A DNA stretch of 64,000 bases from Odontocerum albicorne. Taxonomy: Eukaryota; Arthropoda; Insecta; Trichoptera; Odontoceridae. The position numbers were made by a program, and so were the translations under genes. The stretch spans positions 37,071,323 to 37,135,322 of the forward strand of contig OX463842.1 in the NCBI GenBank assembly GCA_949825065.1, in the 5' to 3' direction. The notes under the pieces were generated by a model, which saw only the letters and a list, made by a program, of their open reading frames with translations, ran no database searches and was not told the origin of the DNA. The number at the start of each line of letters is the position of its first letter. The first letter of the stretch is position 1. This document shows positions 51,740 through 62,342 of this stretch, in pieces.

Positions 51740-52340
51740 TTAATATTTCGAAAAGGGCAAAGAAAGGATGCGTTATGTCATTTTGGTTGAAAGAAACATT
51801 AATGTAAAATCCAAAGTAACTGTGATAGAAAAGTGTGAAACGAACAGTAAGTGCGACATACTATATAGCTAAATAATGAAATATTGGAGTACTTTGAAAA
51901 ATTCTGCTATTTGGGTAGTATTTTTTCAGACGACGGAAATGTTCAGAGGGATATTGAACCGTGTGTAGCAATAAATAACAACGTCAATGGTGCATTAAAA
52001 CATTCATACTCGAACCGGACAGTATCAAATTCAGTTAAGATGATAGCACACAACAGTATTTTGGTGCAAACTTTAATGTATGGGAGTGAAACGTAGATGC
52101 CGAATAAATGCCGTAGAAATGCGTACGCAGTAAAAGACACGCGGGACAGGCCTTAGACAGAAAAAAAAACAAGAAAATATCGCTAGACCAAGCAAATGAT
52201 ATTTAGAAAGAAGGAAACGATAAAAGTCAGAGAATTCGTAGGAGTTGAATGATAAGGTGTATGGATATAGATGATGCGAAGGATGTGTATCTGGAAGAAT
52301 GTGGGGAATGTCTGGCGCTCTGTCTTGATTTCATGTAATA
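51740..52340 (+). mobile_element. LINE-A 3' part
   Basis: Keeps the best copy of the upstream block: MEYFEKFCYLGSIFSDDGNV, QRDIEPCVAINNNVNGALKH, NSILVQTLMYGSET (51884-52093). Then a deletion, and the decayed PSQMIFRKKETIKVREFVGV-like remnant of the C terminus. No tail. Confidence 0.82.
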
Positions 52341-53344
52341 TTTATTTATTAATTTTATTTATTTATTTTCTTTTACATGACAAGGAATCATATTATACAA
52401 TAATAATGAAGCACATATTTGAAGACATAATTTCAATAATCATATAAAAATAACATATTCTCCTTCACCCATCAATTCGTATGTTCAATATCGTAGACCT
52501 TCTGGCAGACTAACGAAGAATTCCTATAATAAGCCAGCCACCTTATTACACGTGTCAATTAAATACACTCTTCACGGAAAAGAACATTAAAAAAAACTAA
52601 AATCTAAATATCGGCGATATTTTACCTTTTTCTAGTTTAAGGAACAAAAATTAAAAAAAAACAACAGTAGCCAGATACCACGGCCAATAATAACTACATC
52701 CAAATAGATATATAATGTATACACACTAAGAATTCTGAATTTATGGAAAACAACCTATGGATAATGAGATTCCCGTCATAATTTGTCAATGTGCAACAAC
52801 AGTTTCACCGATTTAGCAAGAATGTTATATGAATTTGGTTTCTGATTTAATATTCCTCGACTTAATATTTCTTTGAATTAAAGGTAGATTTGAGTTAAAG
52901 CAACGATTTCGTAAAGAATTATGTACAAAACGCGTTTTATGAAAATTAAATATTCCCTTTATAATGGAATAACGTTGTGTCATATTGTATTTACTGAGCG
53001 ACACAATATTTTTCCTTTCTTGGATATATTTCTTAAGTAAATATTATTTTAAACCATAGAGAGACGCTTGACAATTCAGTCCACCTGAAACCTAAAACCC
53101 GAAACATTAAACGTTTCTTTCTTTTATTCAAATTTATGACAAGTATACTTCAACCCTCGTTAATGTGAAAGAAATAACTGACAGTGTCTAACGCAATTTT
53201 TACCCCTCATATTTTCGATATATAAAGTATTTTCTTTTTCATTATTCGTAAAAATTCGTTTAAAAAACGCTTTTCCTCTCAAAATATTTTCCTTTTTTTT
53301 TTATTTTGTAAGACATTTTTATGATATTTATTTTCATTTAGTTT
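52341..53344. other. AT-rich intergenic, no gene seen
   Basis: The (ATTT)n start at 52341-52372 may be the inverted tail of another retroelement. Nothing else recognised. Confidence 0.35.
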
Positions 53345-53760
53345 TACATAAAAACCATCACTCCGTTTTCTTGTCGGCGTCAACAGAGATGACAAAGCAC
53401 CACGTTCCTATCGCGACATACTATATATATTTCTCCTCTTAGACATCCACACAATTCCTACCATTCTTCTGATTTTCTACATTTCCTTTTTTCAAAATAT
53501 CATTCAACCTTTCTTTTCTTGGCCTTTGTCTACCGTGCTTTCCATTTACATTTGCACTGTATATTTGTGTTGTTCGTATTCCTTCATTCATTCCTAATAA
53601 TTTGATTCCATATTCTGTCATACATTGTCGCCCCATATACTTTTCTCAGTGCACACATATCAACAGTATTCAGTATATTTTAGTATTTTTCTCCGTATAT
53701 GTTTCACTTCCATTCAGCTAAGTTGGTACTAAAATACTGTTGTGGACTTTTATTTGTTAG
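53345..53760 (-). mobile_element. LINE-A 3' part, minus strand
   Basis: Inverted CVDVEE, LNDILKKGNVENQKNGRNCV, QIYSANVNGKHGRQRPRKER (minus frame 53439-53636), then MYGVRQCMTE and YGSET-like patches to the right. An internal deletion removed the RWFGHVE block: the frame reads RQCMTEYGIKLLGMNEGIRT. Confidence 0.8.
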
Positions 53761-54380
53761 TCGATAAATTATTGGAATTGATAAACTTCCGCATACTTTA
53801 GAGAAGTACAATATGCAAGATATATTCCGGTACGAGATTTGTAGAACTAACGTTTAATCTAATTCTACATGGATTACATCGATTAGGTAATGGTATGCTG
53901 CAATCTCAGACATATGAGACAATCTTATCAGCTTTCAAAGTTCTCTCAGAGAGCGTTTTTGTTTATTTGTACCATGAAGCTAACACCACGGCGTGACTTA
54001 CGTTGATTTTGTTAACATAAAACGTTTCAAGGTCTGTAAACAACATGATGTATATTGAATGGAAAAAAATATATGAGTATATTTTTGTGTATGTTATGTT
54101 GTATTTTTTAAGGTATGGCTCAGGGCATTCTGAGCCCAGGCCTGTAGTATGCTTGTATTATAAGTACTTCTTTCTGATATTTAATGTTTATACTTTTTGA
54201 AACACGTAGAATTTGTATTTTAGCGCACTCTTCATTCTGAATTTAAATTGAAATACTGTCACTATTTTAATTGTTCAAATCGACAATTTATTGTGCAAAT
54301 AAATAAGTTATGTTTTATGTGAAAACTGTTTAATTTATAAAAATATATGTACTTACCAACATTAAATGTTTATTTTTAAA
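53761..54380. other. AT-rich intergenic, no gene seen
   Basis: Nothing recognisable was found. Confidence 0.35.
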
Positions 54381-54800
54381 TAAGTAAATAAATATAGGTT
54401 TATTGACAGCAACATAGTATGTACAAAATATATTTAAATTACACTTCTAAAACACATAAATTGCAGATAATACATTAAATATAGAAGCTATCAAAAGGTC
54501 TGGGCTCATCTAATAACATCCCCTCGGCCAAGATACACCCCACCAATATAGGGCGAACCCAGCCACGGGGACACCAGATGTTTTTCAGCCCACACCCTTG
54601 AACACGTAGAACAAGAATATAAAAAAAACACAGAAAATTAATAGATGACAAAAAAAATACATTCAAGAGAGAAGACATTAAAAGGTCCGGGCTCATCCCA
54701 CAAACATTCCCCCGGCCGAGATACACCCCACCAATGTAGGGCGAGCCCGACCGCAAGGGCATCAGGGGGCTTCAATCCCACACCCCCGCATATCTAGATT
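54381..54800 (+). repeat. Repeat G, with two tandem GC-richer units
   Basis: Starts with ATATAGGTTTATTGACAGCA and holds two related segments, 54486-54600 and 54681-54790. Each has CTGGGCTCATCT or CCGGGCTCATCC, GATACACCCCACCAAT and AGGGCGA, ending CCCACACCC. A partial copy is at 18505-18625. The 95-codon minus frame spans both units and is not a recognised protein. Confidence 0.7.
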
Positions 54801-55175
54801 AAAGAATAAATAGAAAAAAAAAACAAAAACTTATGGCAGAAAACAAAATAAAAAGTAAACTCACATATACCACCTCAGGTTTTGTGGTTAATTATTAGCA
54901 AACTTTAACAAAAACTCTGAAATCTCAAACGTAATTTTTTTCCTTGATTATAATACAATATTTTAGTAAAATTTGCATTTCATTAATTTGAGTTATACTT
55001 ATATTTTAATTGAATCCCTTAATTTACATGCGTTTAAAATCCTTTTTATATTATTTCATGTAAATGATGAATTAATGTTTATTTGTGTTTTTTTACAAAC
55101 GTTCTTTTTACGGCTGTATAATGCCGCAAAACATTCTTTATGTGTGATCGGCAAAAAAAACATGAAAGTAGAAGA
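54801..55175. other. AT-rich intergenic, no gene seen
   Basis: Nothing recognisable was found. Confidence 0.35.
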
Positions 55176-55340
55176 TGTTCAAGAGACATTAAATGAGAAA
55201 CAGATTGGTCCCCTTTTTGAAAAAAAATGATATCAACCGGAATCGAGTTAATAAAATAAAAATACCCTTGAGTCGGAAACCATGCGTCTTACCAACTAGG
55301 ACACAAGCCATGCGTCTTACCAACTAGGACACAAGTCTGT
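55176..55340 (-). mobile_element. SINE1 copy with duplicated head, minus strand
   Basis: AAGAGACATTAAATGAGAAA, ACCGGAATCGAG and the inverted A-box block CATGCGTCTTACCAACTAGG then ACACAAG. The last is duplicated in tandem at 28-bp spacing (55280-55335). Confidence 0.8.
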
Positions 55341-56249
55341 TTCGAAGTAATAAATTAGTTTATATGACGTGAAGATTTTGAAATATTTTTTTGTGTTACC
55401 CGAAATGTAAATAAATATTTTTTGATAAATGTTTATTATCGAAAGTACCTTCTCGTGCAGATGATCATGTTGGTTTTAAATTTATTTTGTAATTTGTTAA
55501 AAAGCGAAAAAAAAAAACAATTTTGTAAAAGTAAAAAATGATAAATCTTTTCCAGGTCTCTACATAGGTGTGTGAGTGAATGACTGATGCGAATGTAGAG
55601 GGTTATAATGACACCACTTCATCACAAGCCTAGTAAAATTATTCTTTATATCCACAAATCCTTTATTTTTTTGCATTATTACAAGCTTGTACTCTTCAAA
55701 CTGTGGCCTTTCCATTTAATTGTGAATAATGGAAAAAGAAAAAGGTTTATCAAACATTTAATATTCTTCAATTTTTCAATGTCCCTTTTTCTATTTTTAA
55801 TAGACACAGCGTAAATTCTTATTTATAAAGTTTTTAAATCAAGCCCATGTAGTTTAAAATGAAATCCCCATGATATGAGCTGATTTTTCTTTTTTATACC
55901 GTCTGCTTTCAAAAGTTGAATATAAAAACGTTTTTTTTGCTTATACCCCATTACCCAATGAAGGGTTAATCATACGGAAGCCATATGTTACAGCGGCGCT
56001 ATTGGACGCATACGGCATGGCGTTTGAACGCTGCCAACTCTCTGATCTTATCATACCCCGCGATATTCACCCCATAACCCCTCTTATGTACACACTATCT
56101 CCTAACACAAACATAACATACGAGTATGTACACAAATATAAATTACAATATTTAACTTTTCACACTGTAAAACGGATAAAATACAAGAAAAAATATATCC
56201 TTAAACAAAATCTATATATTTCTGTCCTCAACTCATTACAATTGAGATG
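55341..56249. other. AT-rich intergenic, no gene seen
   Basis: TACGAGTA lies at 56119-56126. Nothing else recognised. Confidence 0.35.
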
Positions 56250-56270
56250 GACGATATCTGTGGCCTAGTT
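56250..56270 (+). mobile_element. SINE1 head, left part, split by hAT MITE
   Basis: Ends with GTGGCCTAGTT, the SINE1 A box. The sequence resumes at 56777 with GCCTAGTTGATAGAACATTT. Confidence 0.7.
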
Positions 56271-56776
56271 CAGTGGTCTCCAAACTTTTTTAATCGCGTA
56301 CCCCTAAGACAAAATAAATTTCTACTGCGAACCCCTGAATATATGTAGAGGTTCGCACTATAACTTTGAATATTTCTTTTTCTTCTTCATCTTATTTTAA
56401 GCCTGTTGGCCTGTTATGGTCCTGCATCATTGTTTGCCTCTTGTGACGTCGACTGCCAGCTGTCTTTCCATCTTTTGGGAGGTCGTCCTGGAGGTCTGCT
56501 TGCTTGGGGGATACTGTCCCTGGCCATTCTTACGGCTCTTTTAATACACGTATATACATACGTAAAAGTGTCATGGATTGGTTGTCTTAAACAAAATAAT
56601 GTCAATTGCTGTCAATTGTTCGTCTATTTTAGGTTTATGATCTTCTAATTAAAAAATACAAAGTATTATTTGTTCATCTTTAATGAATTTTCTTATTTTT
56701 TCTTTCACTTGGCGTACCCTCAAGTTTCAACTCACGTACCCCCTGGGGCGCGCGTACCCCACTTTGGAGACCACTG
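56271..56776. mobile_element. hAT-type MITE (506 bp)
   Basis: Ends CAGTGGTCTCCAAACTTT and inverse AAAGTGG..GGAGACCACTG (last bases 56766-56776), with GCGTACCCC repeated just inside both ends. It is flanked by the 8-bp direct repeat GCCTAGTT at 56263-56270 and 56777-56784, the target duplication length of hAT elements. It has no transposase and contains a LINE-C end. Confidence 0.93.
56375..56545 (-). mobile_element. LINE-C 3' end nested in the hAT MITE
   Basis: The minus frame reads RAVRMARDSIPQASRPPGRP, PKRWKDSWQSTSQEANNDAG, P, stop, followed by a (GAA)n-like tail (inverted TTTCTTTTTCTTCTTCATCT at 56378-56397). The GRPPKRWKDSW block and tail are like 20468-20850. Confidence 0.75.
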
Positions 56777-56832
56777 GCCTAGTTGATAGAACATTTGTCT
56801 TCCCCTCTGTGATTTCGAGTGCAATACCTGAT
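56777..56832 (+). mobile_element. SINE1 head, right part
   Basis: GCCTAGTTGATAGAACATTT, then TGATTTCGAGTGCAATACC as a degenerate B box. Truncated after it. Confidence 0.6.
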
Positions 56833-56914
56833 GTCTTTGTTGTTCAAAGTAAATCGTGGACATCTTTTTGGTTAATTTTGAATTGAAGTTGAATTCATGT
56901 TGAAAACTATTATT

Positions 56915-57297
56915 TGTATAAACATTGTTTTTTCCACTTTTATACAATTCCAGGATATATTGAAATTATAATCCGACCGTTTTCAAAGTACAGTATATCG
57001 ATGTCCTTTAAAGAACTTGGTGTAATATAAGTGGCCTTTGAACTACTAGTACATTGGTGTCCTTTGAAGTACTAGTATATTAATGTCCTTTGAACTACTC
57101 GTATCTACACTGGTATCCTTTAAAGTACTAGTATATTAGTGTCCTTAGAACTACTACTATACTGGTGTCATTTGAAGTACTAATATATTAGTGCCCTTTG
57201 AACTACTAGTGCATTGGTGTCCTTTGAAGATGATAGTAATATCGAAACCGGCAGGGTAAAATTTTCAATATACCTTCTAAGTAGAAAAAAATGTTTT
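56915..57297. mobile_element. FB1-like foldback with minisatellite loop
   Basis: Left arm: AAACATTGTTTTTTCCACTT, AGGATATATTGAAATTATAA, CCGACCGTTTTC. Right arm is the approximate inverse: CGAAACCGGCAGGGTAAAAT, TTTCAATATACC, AAAAAAATGTTTT. The loop is a 26-28-bp minisatellite of about 8 units. Confidence 0.75.
57025..57232. repeat. 26-28-bp minisatellite in foldback loop
   Basis: Unit GTGTCCTTTGAACTACTAGT then ATATTA or ACATTG. Alternate units have GAAGTACTAG and GAACTACTAG. One unit carries TACTCGTA at 57096-57103. Confidence 0.85.
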
Positions 57298-58059
57298 AAA
57301 ATTTTTTAAATAATTTTCAACTTACTGGTTAGTTGTAAGGTTATAAGCCCCTTAAGTTACAGTGTATAAAACGGCAATGTGACAATGTGATGAATGTTCC
57401 CTGACAATTAAGTGAGTATACGCTGGATCTTCTACTGAAATCGGACCACCCGGTCGTTCTAGCCTGCGATGGGCTAACAATATACTACGAGAAACTGGAT
57501 TGAAAGCTACAGATAAAGAACCGTAGTACTATTGGTTTAGTATCTTCAATGTCCTTCGGTATTTCCAAGGAAAAGAGATATATTTAAAAAAAAAAACGAC
57601 AATTTTAGCACCAGATAGATTTTGAAGAATATCTCGATTAACTCGCCAAATACCCCATTACCAGGGGAGATTGCCACAGATACGTTTTAGAAGGAGCAAA
57701 TTCTTCGGAGTTTCGCATTCTGCGGGGTTTCAACAGCGGAAAATACGCATCAATTACTCCGAATGGGAAAAAGAGGTGATCTTTCTCAAATTTTCACGCC
57801 ATATTGGATCCTTCCCGAACCATACCATTATAACTGAACCTTAAAAAATAAAATAACGATTTCCTTTGCTTTCTTCTTTCGTATATTTTGAGGAATGTGA
57901 TCTATTTCTACTATAATGGATATTACTTGAAATTTTGTCAATGGTACTGGATTTTTTTTCGTATCTACTTGCTGAATAAAAACAAACTGTATTTTTAGTG
58001 GGGTTTTTTATGAAAGTATTTCAAATGTTTTGATTTTTATTTATTTATGAAATATTAGA
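57298..58059. other. Intergenic, no gene recognised
   Basis: 57430-57560 and 57650-57830 are GC-richer, but frames are short and no motif is recognised. Confidence 0.35.
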
Positions 58060-58535
58060 ACAAGTTAAATATATACTATTTGGGAAATTTATTATCAGAC
58101 GATAGAAAGTCGGAACGAGATATTGAATGGTGAGTTGCAATGATGATGGTTCACGACAGCGGATTAGTACCTACATGGATATATGGGAGTGAAAAGAAGA
58201 CATGGAAAATGAATTAATATAGCCAAGTTAATGCAATGGGAATGCGTTCACTGTGCAGAATATTGGTGTGTCGATGTGTAACAGAAAAATAAATGTCATT
58301 ATTAAGGATAAATTTGAGCTAAAAACTGATGTGTTAAGTAGGGGGGAAAATATCACGTTTAGGTGGTTCAGACATATTGAATGAATGGTAATGAAAGATT
58401 GACTAAAAAAATTATAATGCAAGAATAAATAAGAGAAACGTGGTCGAGGACGATCGTGAAAAATATTGTTGAACTAAGTGAATTATATTTTGAATGAAGG
58501 ATAGGAAGGTGGTGGCTGGGGCCATTATATTAGGT
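58060..58535 (+). mobile_element. LINE-A 3' part, heavily decayed
   Basis: Patches: TIWEIYYQTIESRNEILNGE (YLG..SDD.KSERDIE in shifted frame), TWIYGSEK, NAMGMRSLCR, FRWFRHIE, RGRGRS.KILLN. Most are in different frames. No tail. Confidence 0.7.
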
Positions 58536-58834
58536 ACTTCCCTGCATCAGCATGTTAAGATAAACATTTTTCATACGAAAACCGCAGAAAGCTTACCAAT
58601 GGAAGTTTATCTACAATGAAAAGCTTTATAGATCTTCCAATGTGTGATAGTAACGGATTCGACTTTAGGTGTAGTTAAGTGTATGTATATTGTGTTTAAA
58701 TATAATTATACATTTTGATAAAATCTCCCAAAAAAGGTTGTCTTCAATTAATTCCTAAAGCTGTACACACCACCCATATATCCGACATTATACATGACAA
58801 ATTGTTGATAAATACACATAATAGGAAGAATATT

Positions 58835-59061
58835 CTCAAAATACTATTTTTAACGAGAATTGGATGGTTCGGCCACGTGGAAAAAATTAACAATAAAATA
58901 TTTATTAAAAATATATAAGTATTAAAGAAAGTACAAGAAGTTTGGGAAGACCAAATAATCAAATTCAAAAAGAGAGAAGATTGAAAAACATTTATAATAG
59001 GATAGTATGCATGACGGGTAGTATGGACGTGATATAAGCGATAATCATGTGTCAAGATAGA
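58835..59061 (+). mobile_element. LINE-B 3' part, before SINE insertion
   Basis: ILKILFLTRIGWFGHVEKIN, then SLGRPNNQIQKE-like and the KHCMTGSMDVI-like patch. Resumes after the SINE1 at 59225. Confidence 0.72.
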
Positions 59062-59224
59062 ATTGCCTAGTTAATAAGTCGCGTATCTTCCAACTCAGAA
59101 GTTGCAGGCTCGATTCCCTTTAGGACCCAAATTTTTAAAAAGTTTCATTCTGGTTTTCACTTGATTGAAAAAAAATGTCACGTGTTAATAAATCCGCCAG
59201 GTCGTACTGTATACATTGAAGCGG
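59062..59224 (+). mobile_element. SINE1 inserted in LINE-B
   Basis: GCCTAGTTAATAAGTCGCGT, AGTTGCAGGCTCGATTCCCT, TTCATTCTGGTTTTCACTTG, AATAAATCCGCCAGGTCGTA. Interrupts LINE-B just before its last block. Confidence 0.83.
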
Positions 59225-59282
59225 TACTTCCCTTTGTTAACTCCAATAGGGACATGGTTTGACGGTGATGGTGATGATGTGT
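59225..59282 (+). mobile_element. LINE-B tail, after SINE insertion
   Basis: CTCCAATAGGGACATGGTTT, then a GATGGTGATGATG tail. Confidence 0.72.
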
Positions 59283-60181
59283 TTTTGTGTGGATGTTTCC
59301 AAATAAAGTACAAAAATAAATCTGTGAACATTTCTGAAACACAAGTGTTTTCACGGAAAAAAGCTCGACATCAACACAAATAAAACTTCATTTCATTCCA
59401 TATTTACATCTACGATAGACTTTCTTGTTTTCCTTTTATTGGCGCGAATTGTCTATGAAAACAAATACGTAGTAGTCTTTGCTCAACGCTTTGGTTTTCC
59501 CGCTAAAACACATTCCCGCCGCGCGCAGCACATATTCCAATTTTAATTTTCCCGCCTCCTATTCCACAACCTCGCGCTACAGTTCGTTGACTCTCAGAAT
59601 AAAACTCACAAATTGCGCCACGTGATGGAAAGTTCAAGTTCATAAGGCATATTCACGAAAAAAGGTTTCGTCGTTTACTTCACCCGTAAAATTAACTACA
59701 GAAGTAATTTCAAACTTTCTTACTCTCGATGCTATTTTTATCACAATCTAGTTTTTTATTGGAGACCTTATGTCTACTGAGGAAAAGTTTATTAAGTTGA
59801 ATATCTCAAATAAAACAGACAGTGAGATTTCGCCGACAATTTCATAGACTATAATAATTAAGTTAGGATAATATTTGGAGAGTTTTCTTTGCTCATATTA
59901 TCCACTAAAATATGTATAACTTCACTAAGAGTTTATATTAAAAACTATTCAAAAATTAAATATTTAAATTTCCGAGTTTGAAAGATTTGAGTTTGCCTAT
60001 TTTACAGAAAATATGATTAAAATTCTGAAACTTATTCAATGATATTTATATGAATTGTTGTACGAGTATTATAGTGAATATGTAGAATTAAACATACCGG
60101 TTGTGGATTAATAATGTCAGATTCAAATGTTTATGAAATGCTATATGTTATGTAGCCGATTAAGAATGTCTGGTTCAAATA
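59283..60181. other. Intergenic, no gene seen
   Basis: 59500-59640 is GC-richer. TACGAGTA lies at 60061-60068. Nothing else recognised. Confidence 0.35.
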
Positions 60182-61088
60182 CTATCTTGATCAAAAAATT
60201 TAGGACCGGCCACCGTGTGGAGCTATCAGTCACCCGATTGGAATTTTTTTTTGTTAGGTTACCACATCTATCATTGGCACTTCCCTCCAAATTTCAGCGT
60301 CATAGCTTGACATTTGAAAAGATACGCTGTACTGAGTACATCTACCTTTGTGCGTGTTTTCGATTGTTTACAAGTTTGAAAATGGCATCAACGAGTTTGC
60401 ATTAAATTTTGTGTGAAAAACGGATTTAACGGTCCGCAGACTTTGGAAATGTTGAAGAAGTGTTTTTCGGTGGCACGAACGCTTCAGAAGTGGTCGTGAG
60501 TCGGTCGATGATGACGAACGCAGTGGCAGTCGAAAACCGATGAAAACATCGATAAAATCAAAGAAATGTTGGCCGAAAACCGTAAATGGACCATCAGAGA
60601 GCTGGCAGAGGACTTGAACATCGCTTATGGATCCGCTCAAGACATTTTGGTTAGTGATCTGGGCCTCAAACGTGTCGCTGCAAAATTGGTGCCGAAAGAC
60701 CTCAATTTCATGCAAAAAAAGGACCTCGTTGAAATCGTGAAAGACGTGATTTCCATGAGTTTTTGACCAAAAACAACACGACTACTATCCAGAAGCCTTT
60801 GATTCGCCTGATCTGGCTCCCTGCGACTTTTTCCTGTTCAACCGACTTAAAAACCGCTTCGCGGAACGCGTTACAGCACCCGAGAGGATGTCATGAAAAA
60901 ACCGAAGCGGCTCTGATGGACATACCGAAAATTGAGTACCAGCGGTGTTTCGAGGATTGGATCAAGCGCTGGCGTAAGTGCGTTGCAGTCGATGGGGAGT
61001 ACTTTGAAGGGGACCATATCGATTTTGATGAATAAACTTGTATTTTCGATTTTATGAATAAAGCCCTAAAACTTTTTGATCAATGTAG
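60182..61088 (+). mobile_element. Mariner 3, internally deleted (907 bp)
   Basis: Ends CTATCTTGATCAAAAAATTT and inverse AACTTTTTGATCAATGTAG, flanked by TA at 60180-60181 and 61089-61090. A mariner of this kind is normally near 1.3 kb, so about 0.4 kb is missing. The TIR and transposase differ from mariners 1 and 2. Confidence 0.93.
60372..61035 (+). pseudogene. Mariner 3 transposase, core deleted
   Basis: N-terminal part QRVCIKFCVKNGFNGPQTLE (near 60390-60450), then a stop and a small deletion, ENIDKIKEMLAENRKWTIRE, LAEDLNIAYGSAQDILVSDL, GLKRVAAKLVPKDLNFMQKK. A large in-gene deletion joins this to HEFLTKNN..SPDLAPCDFF, then PKIEYQRCFEDWIKRWRKCV and a YFEGDHIDFDE C terminus. The first two catalytic Asp (TGDE and HDNA blocks) are gone; only the third, in APCDFF, remains. 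Several frameshifts. Confidence 0.88.
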
Positions 61089-61090
61089 TA

Positions 61091-61589
61091 TTCTGATCAG
61101 ATAGTTTTATTTTTTTAAATATATTTCCTAACTTTAAATTTTCTTGTATTGCATTCCACGCTTGCTGAAATAAATAAATTATATTATTATTGTATAAATG
61201 AACGTTTCATTTGGTTACAACGTGGCCACGTTTTACCATCATGGATAACAGTTGCTTTACGAAATGAAGTTAGCGGTAAGCCCGCTACATTTGTGTTTAC
61301 ATTTGCTCTTATTTTTCCTTTCACTATACTTTCCCTTTCTCTTTACGTTAACCGTGATTCAGCGCTGAAACGGCCTGAAACTCGTAGCGTGGTTCGGGTG
61401 ACTGAACGAAATTATGAAAGTAAACGAAACATTTGTACAGAAATTTTAAAGGCATTGTCAAGCTGGATAAAAATTATTGTTATATAAATAACATATTTAA
61501 TTTTTTAGGTATATATTTAAGTATTGAACGTTACGGATTATAACAATTTAACAGATCTTTAAATATTAATTTGTTAAAAAAATATATAT
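61091..61589. other. Intergenic, no gene recognised
   Basis: The plus frame 61149-61487 (112 codons) has no motif I recognise. Confidence 0.35.
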
Positions 61590-61735
61590 ACGTACGTACC
61601 ACTAAGCTTGTCGAGGCATGCATAATTTTCTATCGCAACACATCTTCCTCTTTTACATCTTTACACCTTCTTATACAGCTCCTACGATTTTTCTGACTCC
61701 ATTTCCTTCTTTCAAAATATATTTTTTGTTATTTG
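61590..61735 (-). mobile_element. LINE-A 3' end fragment, minus strand
   Basis: Tail ACGTACGTACCACTAAGCTT, then inverted CVAIENYA, KRCKDVKEEDV-like and CFERRKWSQKNRRS patches. Truncated on the right. Confidence 0.7.
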
Positions 61736-61794
61736 TGTTGTTTTTCATATAATACATACAATTATTCGTCATGTAAATAAATAAATGTTATATG

Positions 61795-62021
61795 TTAAGG
61801 CGCCGTACTTTCCTAACTCGACACACATCCTTAGCCTCTTCCATATCCATACACCTTCTCATACACCCACTACGATTTTTCTGACTTTCTAGTTTTCCGT
61901 CTTTCAGAATATAATTCACTTGATCCCACTATACTTTCTTTGATATTCCTCGCATACGCCTTCCATTCACATCTGCACATTATATTTGTTTTGTTAGTCT
62001 TTTCTGTGCATCCATCCATAA
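61795..62021 (-). mobile_element. LINE-A 3' end, minus strand
   Basis: Inverted YMDMEEAKDVCRVRK-like patch, WSGSSELYSERRKTRKSEKS (minus frame), and the GRRMRGISKKV and LTKQI patches. It ends next to a SINE1 tail. Confidence 0.75.
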
Positions 62022-62135
62022 ATTGAAAGAAATTGCTACATGACAACAAATCTGCCATGTAGCACTGTATATACCGGAAGTGGTGCACTATATATACAGG
62101 AAGTGTTGCATTGTATATACACGAAGTATAATATA
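62022..62135 (+). mobile_element. SINE1 tail with expanded terminal repeat
   Basis: GAAAGAAATTGCTACATGAC, AAATCTGCCATGTAGCACTG, then three variants of the terminal unit: ACTGTATATACCGGAAGTG, ACTATATATACAGGAAGTG, ATTGTATATACACGAAGT. Confidence 0.75.
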
Positions 62136-62194
62136 ATACCTTATTTGGTTCGATGTGTTTTACTCGTAAGCCGTATAGAAGTATTCTTTTATAC

Positions 62195-62342
62195 TTTTGT
62201 CCCGTACAGTACAATCGTTTACAACCAAACAGAAATATCTTAAGTGAAAACTTGACTGAAAAAATTGGGTTCTAACGTGAATCGAACTCACAATCCTCTG
62301 GGTTGGTAGTCAGGCGTCTTATCTACTAGAAGGTTGTGAGGT
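62195..62342 (-). mobile_element. SINE1 copy, minus strand
   Basis: Inverted tail CAGTACAATCGTTTACAACC, body TTAAGTGAAAACTTGACTGA, B box CGTGAATCGAACTCACAATC, A box GGCGTCTTATCTACTAGAAG. Confidence 0.85.
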
